Both the position numbers and the translations under genes were made by a program. Positions 8,912 to 15,768 of a DNA stretch of 64,000 nt are shown here, piece by piece. The stretch is from an uncultured bacterium (GTDB lineage: Bacteria; Bacillota; Clostridia; Oscillospirales; Oscillospiraceae): positions 186,001 through 250,000 of the forward strand of contig CAMCCC010000001.1 of NCBI GenBank assembly GCA_945873205.1, read 5' to 3'. Below the pieces are notes generated by a model. It did no database searches. It had not been told where the DNA came from and saw only the letters and a program-made list of their open reading frames with translations. Numbering within the stretch: the first letter of the stretch is position 1; every line of letters starts with the position of its first letter.

Positions 8912-10255
8912 TTACTTCTTCATAGCCGCGATCTGGTTTTTCCGCTCGCCCCGCAGCACCAGCTCCGGGATGATATTGTTTTCGGATTCATACACCCGGT
9001 TGGAGATGTATTTGAAGCCGTCCTCCGTTTCCATGACGGTGAGCTCATGGGTAAAGGCGCAGTCAGTACCGTAGGCCGGGAAAACGGCGTCCACCTTCAT
9101 GGTCAGGCTGCCGTCAGAATTGTACCAGTAGTCGGTCACTTCCGGCTTTGGAATTTTGGGGGTGCGGTTGTTGTAGTATTCATGCCGGGTACCCAGGACC
9201 AGATAGCCGCCGTATTTGCTGCTGGTGTCAGACAGCCAGCGGATGGTGTCATCACTCAGGTCCAGATAGTGGCTGATGACCCGCTCATACTGCTCATAGG
9301 GAACCAGGTGGAGATTGGTGCCGGGGATGCTGTCAAAGCCGGTGATCATTTTCATATTGTCATTGGACAGGGGCTCGGTCCCGTAATAATGGCTGTACAG
9401 AACCAGAAACAGGCTGTTCAGGTCCAACTGGCTATAATCCGAAGCGCTCCAGGTGCAGGTAAAGAGATTGTTTTCCGCGTAGGCCATATCCCCCAGGTAT
9501 TTCTCCCCCAGCTGCCGCTTGGTATCGTCATAGGGGACAAGGCGCACAAAGGTGTAGGCATTGCCGTTTACCGCCCAGGATGAGCCGCCGCCCTCGCTGT
9601 CCCGGGTGCAAATGAGCCAGCCCTTGGAAGTGAGCTGCAGCTTTGAGAGAGCGAACTGGCCGGTGGAATAGACCTCGGGCTTGCTGCCATCCCACTCCAA
9701 GGACACCGTGACCACAGAGGCGACACCGTCTTTGTAAGACAGGTTATTGGCATGAAGGCTGCCGTCGCTGTGAACCACATAATAGCAGGCCTCCGCATCA
9801 GCGCCGGCATTGACTGTGTTGCCGAAATCGATCAGCGCCTGGGCGTTCTGCATATTCAGGTCACAGAAATAATCGATGGCGGAGTAGCCGTTGGCCCCCA
9901 GGGCACCGACGATCTGGGCCACGGTACTCTGGGACAGCACCACATTGGAGGCATTTCCTTTATCGGCCTCAAGATAGATGTCCTTGTAGCAGTTCATGGC
10001 CTGCTGGGCTGCCGACTTATACTGCTTCAGCTGTGCGTCAGAGACCGGGGTCAGCGGTATGGCCGTGGTCTCCGGCTGGGCAGCGTCAGCCTGGTCGGCG
10101 GCAGGCTGCGCCGTCTCAACGGCCTGAACGGCAATGGTCTCCTGGGGCGCCGCTGTCTGTTGGGGCTCCTTCTTGCTGTCCAGACTGATAAGCCAGGACA
10201 GCAGTCCGGCAATCAGCAGCACGCATATTAAAAATACAATAAACTTTTTGCTCAT
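8912..10255 (-). CDS. DUF6070-like membrane-anchored extracytoplasmic protein
   Basis: A 447-residue protein with one N-terminal membrane segment or uncleaved signal (residues ~4-24, FIVFLICVLLIAGLLSWLI). A low-complexity Ala/Gln/Thr/Pro linker (~30-75) leads to a long predicted extracellular domain of mixed alpha/beta character. No catalytic motif is recognisable. The overall pattern fits DUF6070, a family of unknown function from Clostridia; I am only moderately sure of that assignment. It begins 24 bases after the folB-folK stop, so it is co-transcribed at the end of the folate operon, but nothing in the protein suggests a folate role. Confidence 0.7.
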   Translation of the reverse strand: MSKKFIVFLICVLLIAGLLSWLISLDSKKEPQQTAAPQETIAVQAVETAQPAADQADAAQPETTAIPLTPVSDAQLKQYKSAAQQAMNCYKDIYLEADKGNASNVVLSQSTVAQIVGALGANGYSAIDYFCDLNMQNAQALIDFGNTVNAGADAEACYYVVHSDGSLHANNLSYKDGVASVVTVSLEWDGSKPEVYSTGQFALSKLQLTSKGWLICTRDSEGGGSSWAVNGNAYTFVRLVPYDDTKRQLGEKYLGDMAYAENNLFTCTWSASDYSQLDLNSLFLVLYSHYYGTEPLSNDNMKMITGFDSIPGTNLHLVPYEQYERVISHYLDLSDDTIRWLSDTSSKYGGYLVLGTRHEYYNNRTPKIPKPEVTDYWYNSDGSLTMKVDAVFPAYGTDCAFTHELTVMETEDGFKYISNRVYESENNIIPELVLRGERKNQIAAMKK

Positions 10256-10278
10256 AATACCCTCCGTGGGGAATGCTT

Positions 10279-11043
10279 TCAGCCAAGTTCCGCTTCCATC
10301 TGGGCCACGGTCTTCTGCAAAATGGGGTGCCGCTTGTTGGGCGCGATCTCCCGCAGGGGCTTCAGTACAAAGTCCCGCAGGTGCATGCCGGGGTGCGGAA
10401 TCACCAGGTCCTCCGTCTCCAGAATCAGGTCGTCATACAGCAGAATATCCAGGTCCAGCGTCCGGGGGCCCCAATGGATCAGCCGCTCCCGGTGGGCCGC
10501 CTGCTCGATCTCATGCAGGCGTGCCAGCAGTTCCTCCGGGGAAAGGAGGGTTTTCAGCATCAGGCAGGCATTCAGGAAATCGTCCTGCTCCACGCCGCCA
10601 TAGGGCTTCGTGACCAGATAGGAGGACAGCTTCTCCACCCGGCAGTCCGGGCGCGCCCCCAGCGCTTTTACCGCCTGATCCAGATAGCCTTTCTTGTCCC
10701 CCAGGTTGGAACCCAGGCCCAGATAAGCGGTATGCCAGAAGCGGGTGATTTTTACAGACACAGTCTCCAGGGGCAGCCCCACCGGCGCCCAGGGTTTTTT
10801 CAGCTCCAGAGTCAGCCCCTGCAGCTGGGAATACCGCAGCAGCAGCGCCTCCGCCAGATGCTCTGCGGCGGCCTCGATCAGCTGATAGCTGTGCTCCTTC
10901 ATGCAGGCTGTGGCAAAGGCGCTGACTTCCCCGTAGTGAACCGACTTCTCCAAACAGTCCGACTTCCCGGCAGGCCGGGTATCCAGGTACAGGGTCATGG
11001 AGAGCAGGAACTTCTGCCCCAGCCGGGTCTCCTCAGGAAGCAC
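10279..11043 (-). CDS. bifunctional dihydroneopterin aldolase / HPPK (FolB-FolK fusion)
   Basis: Two consecutive folate enzymes in one polypeptide. The N-terminal ~110 residues are FolB (tunnelling fold; NHGVLPEE, then SYQLIEAAAEHLAEALL), which cleaves dihydroneopterin. The C-terminal ~150 residues are FolK with LGSNLGDKKGYLDQAV, KPYGGVEQDDFLNAC and GPRTLDLDILLYDD, which pyrophosphorylates hydroxymethyl-dihydropterin. The coordinates use the first canonical start, a GTG, but this cuts off the first FolB strand. In-frame sense codons (YDEIHIENLEVFANHG) extend upstream to the folP TGA without any ATG, GTG or TTG. The true start is therefore an unusual codon (ATC or ATT), or a frameshift from the GTG that overlaps the folP stop. 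Confidence 0.85.
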   Translation of the reverse strand: MLPEETRLGQKFLLSMTLYLDTRPAGKSDCLEKSVHYGEVSAFATACMKEHSYQLIEAAAEHLAEALLLRYSQLQGLTLELKKPWAPVGLPLETVSVKITRFWHTAYLGLGSNLGDKKGYLDQAVKALGARPDCRVEKLSSYLVTKPYGGVEQDDFLNACLMLKTLLSPEELLARLHEIEQAAHRERLIHWGPRTLDLDILLYDDLILETEDLVIPHPGMHLRDFVLKPLREIAPNKRHPILQKTVAQMEAELG

Positions 11044-11112
11044 CCCATGATTGGCAAAGACTTCCAGATTCTCAATATGAATCTCATCGTAATATGTGCT
11101 GCGGATGGCGCG

Positions 11113-11925
11113 TCACCTTCCCTCTCTCAAAATGGCCTGCGTCATGCGAACGGCGCGGAAATTCTCCTTCACATCGTGGACACGGATAAAGGCCATCCCC
11201 TTCTCCACACCCATCACCGTGGTCACCAGGGTACCCTCCACCCTCTGGTCAGCAGGTAAATCCAGCGCAAGGCCGATCATGGACTTGCGGGAGGTCCCCA
11301 GCAGCACAGGATAGCCCAGCGCTGTCAGCCGCTCCAGGTGCAGCATCACGGACAGGTTCTGCTGATAGGTCTTGCCAAAGCCGATGCCCGGGTCCAGGAT
11401 GATCTGCTCCCTGCTGATCCCCGCCGCCTTGGCAATGGCCAGCGACTCCCGCAGGTCAGCGCAAATATCGTCCATAAGATCGCCGTACTCTGTTGTATTC
11501 CGGTTGTGCATCAGGCAGCAGGGCACCTGGTATTGGGCAATCAGCTCCGCAACCTGCCGGTCATATTTCAGGCCCCAGATGTCGTTGACCATGTCGGCCC
11601 CCGCCTGCAGCGCCGCCTCTACTACCGGCCCTTTGTAACTATCTATGGAGACGGGGATATCAAAGTTTTTCCTGACCATCTCGATGGCGGGCACTACCCG
11701 GTCAATCTCCTCCTGAACGCTGATCTGTTGGTGGCCGGGGCGGGTGGATTCGCCGCCGATGTCAATGATGGCGGCACCGTCTTTGATCATATCGGCGGTA
11801 TGACGCCTGGCTTTTTCCAGGTCCGTCCACTTGCCGCCATCGGAAAAGGAATCCGGCGTCACATTCAAAATGCCCATGATGTAGCAGTCGTTGTCCACAT
11901 CAAACAGGTGGTTTCCGATCTTCAT
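11113..11925 (-). CDS. folP: dihydropteroate synthase FolP
   Basis: Condenses hydroxymethyl-dihydropterin pyrophosphate with p-aminobenzoate; the sulfonamide target. A 270-residue TIM barrel of normal length with MGILNVTPDSFSDGG at residues 18-32, DIGGESTRPG for phosphate binding, the DMVNDIWG segment, LDPGIGFGKT and the C-terminal IRVHDVKEN. Its TGA overlaps a possible GTG start for the folB region (GTGA), a common coupling arrangement. It lies between the HD-domain gene and folB-folK. Confidence 0.96.
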   Translation of the reverse strand: MKIGNHLFDVDNDCYIMGILNVTPDSFSDGGKWTDLEKARRHTADMIKDGAAIIDIGGESTRPGHQQISVQEEIDRVVPAIEMVRKNFDIPVSIDSYKGPVVEAALQAGADMVNDIWGLKYDRQVAELIAQYQVPCCLMHNRNTTEYGDLMDDICADLRESLAIAKAAGISREQIILDPGIGFGKTYQQNLSVMLHLERLTALGYPVLLGTSRKSMIGLALDLPADQRVEGTLVTTVMGVEKGMAFIRVHDVKENFRAVRMTQAILREGR

Positions 11926-11946
11926 GCTGCTGAAATTCTCCCGTTT

Positions 11947-12429
11947 TCAATACTTTAAGCTCATATTTTTCTTTTCCTGGCTCCAGTTGCAGGCTTCGGC
12001 GGCCCCGCAGAACATGCAAAGGCGGGAGGCCTTGTCCGCACGAAAAAGCAGTCCTGCCAGGTCATTTTGTGACCCGGTCTCCGGCAGCCTGTGCTGCAGG
12101 ATGGCAGAGACGATTTCCTCCTGCTCCGCCGGGGAATAGCCGCAGTCCGTCAAGATGGACCGGGCCAGTTCGGCGCTTCCCTGCTCATGGGGAAGGCCCT
12201 CCAGGTACTGGAGATGCCGCCCGATATCGTGAAGCAGGGCCGCAGCATAGATAAGCCCCTGCTCCAGCCCCAGCTGTTTTTCCAGGTTCTCCAGGTAAGC
12301 CAGTCTGGCCACGTCCAGACAGTGGGCAATATCATGCCGGCAGAAGATGCGATCCTGCTCCAGCTGACGGATCTGCTCCATGCTCTCCCGCCAAAGAGGA
12401 TGACGGCAGATTCGGTTCACTTGTTCCAT
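11947..12429 (-). CDS. HD-domain hydrolase in the folate operon
   Basis: A 160-residue metal-dependent phosphohydrolase of the HD/HDIG type. The visible metal-binding set is CRHDIAHCLDVAR (first His), AALLHDIGRHLQY (the HD pair), then EEIVSAILQHR and FRADKASRLC (distal Asp). Substrates of such small HD proteins are usually nucleotides or phosphate esters. The gene sits between folE and folP, separated by 2 and ~20 bases, exactly where a dihydroneopterin triphosphate-dephosphorylating enzyme would complete the pathway. That role is inferred from position only. Alternatives are a general nucleotidase or a (p)ppGpp/cyclic nucleotide hydrolase. Confidence 0.85.
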   Translation of the reverse strand: MEQVNRICRHPLWRESMEQIRQLEQDRIFCRHDIAHCLDVARLAYLENLEKQLGLEQGLIYAAALLHDIGRHLQYLEGLPHEQGSAELARSILTDCGYSPAEQEEIVSAILQHRLPETGSQNDLAGLLFRADKASRLCMFCGAAEACNWSQEKKNMSLKY

Positions 12430-12431
12430 GG

Positions 12432-12986
12432 TTATCTCCCCAGCATCCGATAAAAGCTGTTCTGGAGGGCCTCGCTGCCATCAAAAACGCCCCGGGTGAC
12501 CACCGTAACGGTCTTGGTCCCCGGTTTCCGAATCCCCCGCATGGTCATACACATATGCTCCGCCTCCAGCAGAACCATGACACCTTTGGGATGCAGCTCA
12601 TTCATAAAAGCATCTGCCACCTGGGCGGTCAAGCGCTCCTGCAATTGGAAGCGCTTAGCGTAAACCTCCAGCGTTCTGGCGATCTTGCTGAGGCCCACCA
12701 CCTCCCCATCGGGGATATAGGCCACGGCCGCCGTGCCGTAGAAAGGCAGCATATGGTGCTCACAGAAGGAATAGAAGGGAATGTCCTTTTCCAGCACCAT
12801 GTCGCTGTTGTCCACATGGAAGCGTTTTTGCAAGTGCACAGCCGCATCGTCGGTATAGCCCGCCGCCAGTTCTTCATACATCTTGGCAATGCGGTCCGGC
12901 GTCTCCAGGAGACCTTCCCGGTTAAGGTCCTCGCCGATCCCGTCCAGGATCAGCCGAACCCCCGCTTTGATTTTTTCTTTATCCAT
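12432..12986 (-). CDS. folE: GTP cyclohydrolase I FolE
   Basis: Converts GTP to dihydroneopterin triphosphate, the first step to folate. The ATG at 12986 follows AGGGAGAAAAGATC and gives 184 residues, the usual length; the longer ORF in the track adds unrelated leader sequence. Motifs: [35 protein letters not shown] (zinc Cys and His), [23 protein letters not shown] and the second zinc Cys in [10 protein letters not shown]. It is first in the operon folE-HD-folP-folBK-DUF6070. A leader of about 140 bases with several hairpins precedes it. Confidence 0.96.
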   Translation of the reverse strand: MDKEKIKAGVRLILDGIGEDLNREGLLETPDRIAKMYEELAAGYTDDAAVHLQKRFHVDNSDMVLEKDIPFYSFCEHHMLPFYGTAAVAYIPDGEVVGLSKIARTLEVYAKRFQLQERLTAQVADAFMNELHPKGVMVLLEAEHMCMTMRGIRKPGTKTVTVVTRGVFDGSEALQNSFYRMLGR

Positions 12987-13142
12987 GATCTTTTCTCCCT
13001 TCCGGGTGCATACCCCGGCTCTCCCGCAAACACACCGGGAGAGGACGGAGGCCGTCCAACACGCCGCTCCCCCTCTGTCAGCCAATTGGAAGCCCTTTGC
13101 ATTTCCTGCAGCACTGCAGGACTGTGTAAGTACTTCATTATA
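12987..13142 (-). promoter_or_regulatory. folE leader with -10 box TATAAT at 13137-13142
   Basis: On the minus strand TATAAT lies about 150 bases before folE, with no good -35 at 16-18 bases. The transcribed leader contains small inverted segments (CCTGCAGTGCTGCAGG; GGACGGCCTCCGTCC; CTCTCCCGGTGTGTTTGCGGGAGAG). A regulatory RNA is possible, but I could not match it to a THF or other known riboswitch consensus. Confidence 0.4.
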
Positions 13143-13205
13143 GAATACCATAGAACAGCGGGAAAATCAAGTTAGCGTCCGTCTGGCCTGACATAAACAC
13201 ATTCT

Positions 13206-13252
13206 GACTTTTATAAAAAGGTGGTCGCAGGCAATATATCGCTTGCAACCAC
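13206..13252 (-). repeat. duplicated terminator-like hairpin, copy 1
   Basis: GACTTTTATAAAAAG followed by a 32-base imperfect palindrome (GTGGTCGCAGGC...). On the minus strand it reads as stem-loop then a T run. It closely parallels the hairpin at 13370-13415 in the same orientation. No gene reads directly into it except tRNA-Leu read-through. Confidence 0.6.
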
Positions 13253-13303
13253 TTGTGCCATCGCAACAGCATAGATGAAAAAACTTTCAGGTTAACGGAA
13301 AAA

Positions 13304-13346
13304 ACCAAATCGCAAACCAGCGAAGTGTTTGCGATTTGAAAAGGAG
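13304..13346 (+). repeat. structured hairpin repeat, copy A, with SD-like end
   Basis: A 43-base unit: ACCAAATCG, variable stem bases, CC-A-(G)-CGAAGTG loop, closing stem, then AAAAGGAG. The stem CAAATCGCAAAC/GTTTGCGATTTG is 12 perfect base pairs around a nine-base loop. The same unit with a different but pairing stem occurs at 63957-63999. On the minus strand this copy is followed by TTTTTT and could also terminate transcription. Confidence 0.65.
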
Positions 13347-13356
13347 CTGCGACAGA

Positions 13357-13371
13357 ATGAGTGAGAAGTGA
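13357..13371 (+). other. possible four-codon micro-ORF (MSEK) after the hairpin repeat
   Basis: ATG AGT GAG AAG TGA begins ten bases after AAGGAG, which forms the end of hairpin repeat copy A. It is far too short to claim as a gene. It is recorded because the hairpin, ribosome-site-like motif and start codon are arranged as in a leader peptide. Confidence 0.25.
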
Positions 13372-13415
13372 CTTTTTAAAAAAGTCGCTGCGAACGATAT
13401 GCCGTCCGCAGCGAC
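13370..13415 (-). terminator. terminator of tRNA-Leu, copy 2 of the duplicated hairpin
   Basis: Minus strand: stem GTCGCTGCG/CGCAGCGAC with a 14-base loop, then TTTTTT, starting one base after the encoded CCA of tRNA-Leu. It matches the hairpin at 13206-13252; stem differences between the copies mostly keep the pairing. Confidence 0.75.
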
Positions 13416-13416
13416 G

Positions 13417-13501
13417 TGGTGCGCCTGAAGGGACTCGAACCCACACGCATTGCTGCACGAGAACCTAAATCTCGCATGTCTACCAATTCCATCACAGGCG
13501 C
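13417..13501 (-). tRNA. tRNA-Leu (anticodon UAG)
   Basis: Minus-strand cloverleaf: acceptor GCGCCTG/CAGGCGC, D-arm region AATTGGTAGAC, anticodon arm CGAGATTTAGGTTCTCG with TAG, a long class II variable arm, T-arm GTGGGTTCGAGTCCC, and encoded ACCA. It reads CUA and, by wobble, other CUN leucine codons. TTGACA lies upstream at 13531-13536 without a clear -10, so it may have its own promoter or rely on read-through from tRNA-Gly. Confidence 0.95.
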
Positions 13502-13541
13502 TTATGAAGGCGACTACTGAACCGCCATTGTCAAATTACTC

Positions 13542-13573
13542 AAAAAGCCTATTGCTTTCGCAATAGGCTTTTT
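13542..13573 (-). terminator. terminator between tRNA-Gly and tRNA-Leu
   Basis: AAAAAGCCTATTGC/GCAATAGGCTTTTT, 14-bp perfect arms with a four-base loop. On the minus strand it follows tRNA-Gly immediately and ends in a T run. Confidence 0.85.
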
Positions 13574-13576
13574 GTA

Positions 13577-13652
13577 TGGAGCGGGCAACGAGGCTCGAAC
13601 TCGCTACCTCCACCTTGGCAAGGTGGCGCTCTACCGGATGAGCTATGCCCGC
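13577..13652 (-). tRNA. tRNA-Gly (anticodon GCC)
   Basis: Minus-strand cloverleaf: acceptor GCGGGCA with its G-U-containing partner TTGCCCGC, D arm AGCTCATCCGGTAGAGC, anticodon arm CCACCTTGCCAAGGTGG with GCC, T arm GCGAGTTCGAGCCTCGT, discriminator U and encoded CCA. A TTGACA promoter lies 17 bases upstream of the -10 end. Confidence 0.95.
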
Positions 13653-13668
13653 ATCAGCAACGATGGTA

Positions 13669-13696
13669 ATTCTACCACAATTTGCTGATTTGTCAA
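13669..13696 (-). promoter_or_regulatory. sigma-A promoter of tRNA-Gly
   Basis: Minus strand TTGACA, 16-base spacer, TAGAAT, ending 17 bases before the tRNA. Confidence 0.8.
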
Positions 13697-13715
13697 GGGG
13701 CAATTGAAAAAAATC

Positions 13716-14840
13716 TCAATTCATCAGCTCTTTATAGCTCAGCTCCCCTGTGCACCTGGGATAGGAAGCCACATCCCAGCGGTAATTGCCCCAGAAATCC
13801 TCGTCGTTCACCATGAAGCTGCCCTCAAGCCCGGAATTGATACATTCATATACGTCCACATGGTAGCAGTTTCCGTCGATCCTGACAATGTTCCAGCAGC
13901 GGTCCTGCCACTGGCGCTGGCCATATACGATGCTGCATTCCAGTTTCATTTGGCGGCACAGCTCCGTGTACGCAAAGGCAATTCCCTCGCTGTTGGCCAG
14001 ATGATTCACCAGAGCGGAATAGGCGGTGTTGTCCGCAGCCGCGGTGGACAGCTGGCAGTTATCCATCAGGTATTGGCAGGCCGCCAGCGCCCGCTGGCCA
14101 TCGCTGAGACTTTCTGTATCCATACCGCTGAAGGCGTCCACCGCCCGCAGGGCAGCCATCCTCTGCTCCATCTCCTCGGCGGTAAGGCCGTAGTTAATAC
14201 TGATCTCATAAAGCCGCTGAGAGCCGGTACCGCTGTACATATTCACGCTGGCCTTGGGCTCCCGTGGTACCAGGGTCGGGTTCTCGCGGTACACCTTGGT
14301 CAGCAGCACCTCAATGTCCTCGGCAGTGTAGGAGCTGCTGGCAACCAGCACCACCAGTTTCCTGTCCCGGTTTTCCAGTGTCTCCAGAAGGGTGCTTTCC
14401 ACCCCGTAGCTGAAAGGCAGGTGGACAATATTATCCGCACTCTCGCAGAAGCTGGAGTAGCTGAAATAGACCGTGGCTTCGTCGGTGGTGACGATCTTTG
14501 TCAGCTCGTAGGCGATATTCTCCACGCAGTAGGCGCAGAGTGCGTCCTGGGTGCGCACCTGCCAGCAGGCGCTGGCAAGGTCCTCCAAAGGGTCGCCGTC
14601 GTAAGAGGCGTCGAAAACGATCCGCCCCTGGCTCTCACCGGCATAGGCAAAGCGAAGGAGCGCCTGCCTGAGACCGGAAAAGTTCCTGACGTTGATTTTA
14701 TCCTTGCTGTTGTAGTTTTCCTGAGCAGGCGGGACATAGTCCTTTACCGACAGATATTCCTTATTAAACCAGCCCGAACAGCCGCAGAGCGTCAGTGCCG
14801 CTGCGGCTGTCAATATGAAGGCGAAAAGCTTCCTGCTCAT
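13716..14840 (-). CDS. lipoprotein with a degenerate transglutaminase-like domain
   Basis: The ATG at 14840, after GGAGGGCCGGGT, gives 374 residues and a proper lipoprotein signal (MSRKLFAFILTAAAALTLCGC, lipobox LCGC), so the protein is probably tethered to the outer face of the membrane. The C-terminal ~120 residues align with the transglutaminase-like core. However, the catalytic Cys position reads Ser (NSEGIAFAYTELC where CQGYA is usual), and the catalytic His position reads Arg (RCWNIVRIDGNCYHVD where HAWN is usual). Asp in YHVDV remains. A binding or scaffold role seems more likely than catalysis. It is last in the parE-parC-yitT run, 19 bases after yitT. Confidence 0.75.
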   Translation of the reverse strand: MSRKLFAFILTAAAALTLCGCSGWFNKEYLSVKDYVPPAQENYNSKDKINVRNFSGLRQALLRFAYAGESQGRIVFDASYDGDPLEDLASACWQVRTQDALCAYCVENIAYELTKIVTTDEATVYFSYSSFCESADNIVHLPFSYGVESTLLETLENRDRKLVVLVASSSYTAEDIEVLLTKVYRENPTLVPREPKASVNMYSGTGSQRLYEISINYGLTAEEMEQRMAALRAVDAFSGMDTESLSDGQRALAACQYLMDNCQLSTAAADNTAYSALVNHLANSEGIAFAYTELCRQMKLECSIVYGQRQWQDRCWNIVRIDGNCYHVDVYECINSGLEGSFMVNDEDFWGNYRWDVASYPRCTGELSYKELMN

Positions 14841-14859
14841 ACCCGGCCCTCCGTGGCAC

Positions 14860-15750
14860 TCAGTTGTTGTCCTTGATGCTTTCAAAGCCGTTGCCGAATA
14901 CGTTCTTGGCGTCAGAGACGATGAAGAAAGCGTTTTCATCGATATTGCGGATGATACGGCGGATCTCGGAGATCTGCTGGCGCTTGATGACGCACATGAT
15001 GACCTGCTTCTCCTTGCCGGAATAGGCGCCCCTGCCGTCCAGAATGGTGACGCCCCGGTGCATATGGCCGGAGATGATCTCGTCGGAAATATCCTGGCTC
15101 CGCTCACTGATGATGTAGCAGATGCAGGAATTGTCAATGCCGTAGAGTACCAGGTCGATCACCTTACTGACCACAAACATGGCGATGACGGAATACATGG
15201 CGCTCTCATAGATATGGAAAATAATGGCATAGGCCCCAATGATGGCCGCATCCAGCAGCATAAGCAGAGTGCCCAGATTGATATGGGGGTACTTCATTCG
15301 CAGCAGCTTCGCCACAATATCCACACCGCCGGTGGTGGTGCCCACATAGTAGATCACGCCCAGACCGAAGCCCTTGATGACGCCGCCGATGATGCTGGCC
15401 AGCATGGGATCATAGGTCAGCACGATGTTGAACAGGGCAAAAAGGTCCACAAACACGGAGCTGACCGCCATGCCCGCCAGGGAGCTGATCAAAAAGTCCA
15501 GGCCGAAATACCGCCAGGCGACAATAAACAGCGGGATATTCAGGATGATGGTCATGACGCCCACCGGCACCGGGATCAGCCGGTTGATGATCATGGCAAC
15601 GCCTACCGCGCCGCCGGAAACAATGGAATTGGGATACATGAAAAACTGGAAACCCGCGGCGTAAATGGCGCTGCCGATCACAATGACAAAATACTGAACC
15701 ACACGACGGAAAACGTCGTTGTTCTTCATTTGCGCTTTAATGCTGTCCAT
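14860..15750 (-). CDS. YitT family membrane protein (DUF161/DUF2179)
   Basis: A 296-residue integral membrane protein with about five N-terminal membrane spans (VVQYFVIVIGSAIYAAGFQFFMYP and onward to ~195), the family motif region GGAVGVAMIINRL and TTGGVDIVAKLL, and a C-terminal cytoplasmic DUF2179 domain (~215-290, GVTILDGRGAYSGKEKQVIMCVIK). The transported substrate or function of YitT proteins is not established. It is in tandem with parC upstream and a lipoprotein downstream. Confidence 0.9.
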   Translation of the reverse strand: MDSIKAQMKNNDVFRRVVQYFVIVIGSAIYAAGFQFFMYPNSIVSGGAVGVAMIINRLIPVPVGVMTIILNIPLFIVAWRYFGLDFLISSLAGMAVSSVFVDLFALFNIVLTYDPMLASIIGGVIKGFGLGVIYYVGTTTGGVDIVAKLLRMKYPHINLGTLLMLLDAAIIGAYAIIFHIYESAMYSVIAMFVVSKVIDLVLYGIDNSCICYIISERSQDISDEIISGHMHRGVTILDGRGAYSGKEKQVIMCVIKRQQISEIRRIIRNIDENAFFIVSDAKNVFGNGFESIKDNN

Positions 15751-15768
15751 AAGCCCTCCAAATATTCA

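Noticed and set aside
12987-13151. THF or preQ1 riboswitch before folE
   Set aside because: Hairpins are visible but the conserved core sequences of those riboswitches are not; left as an unassigned leader.
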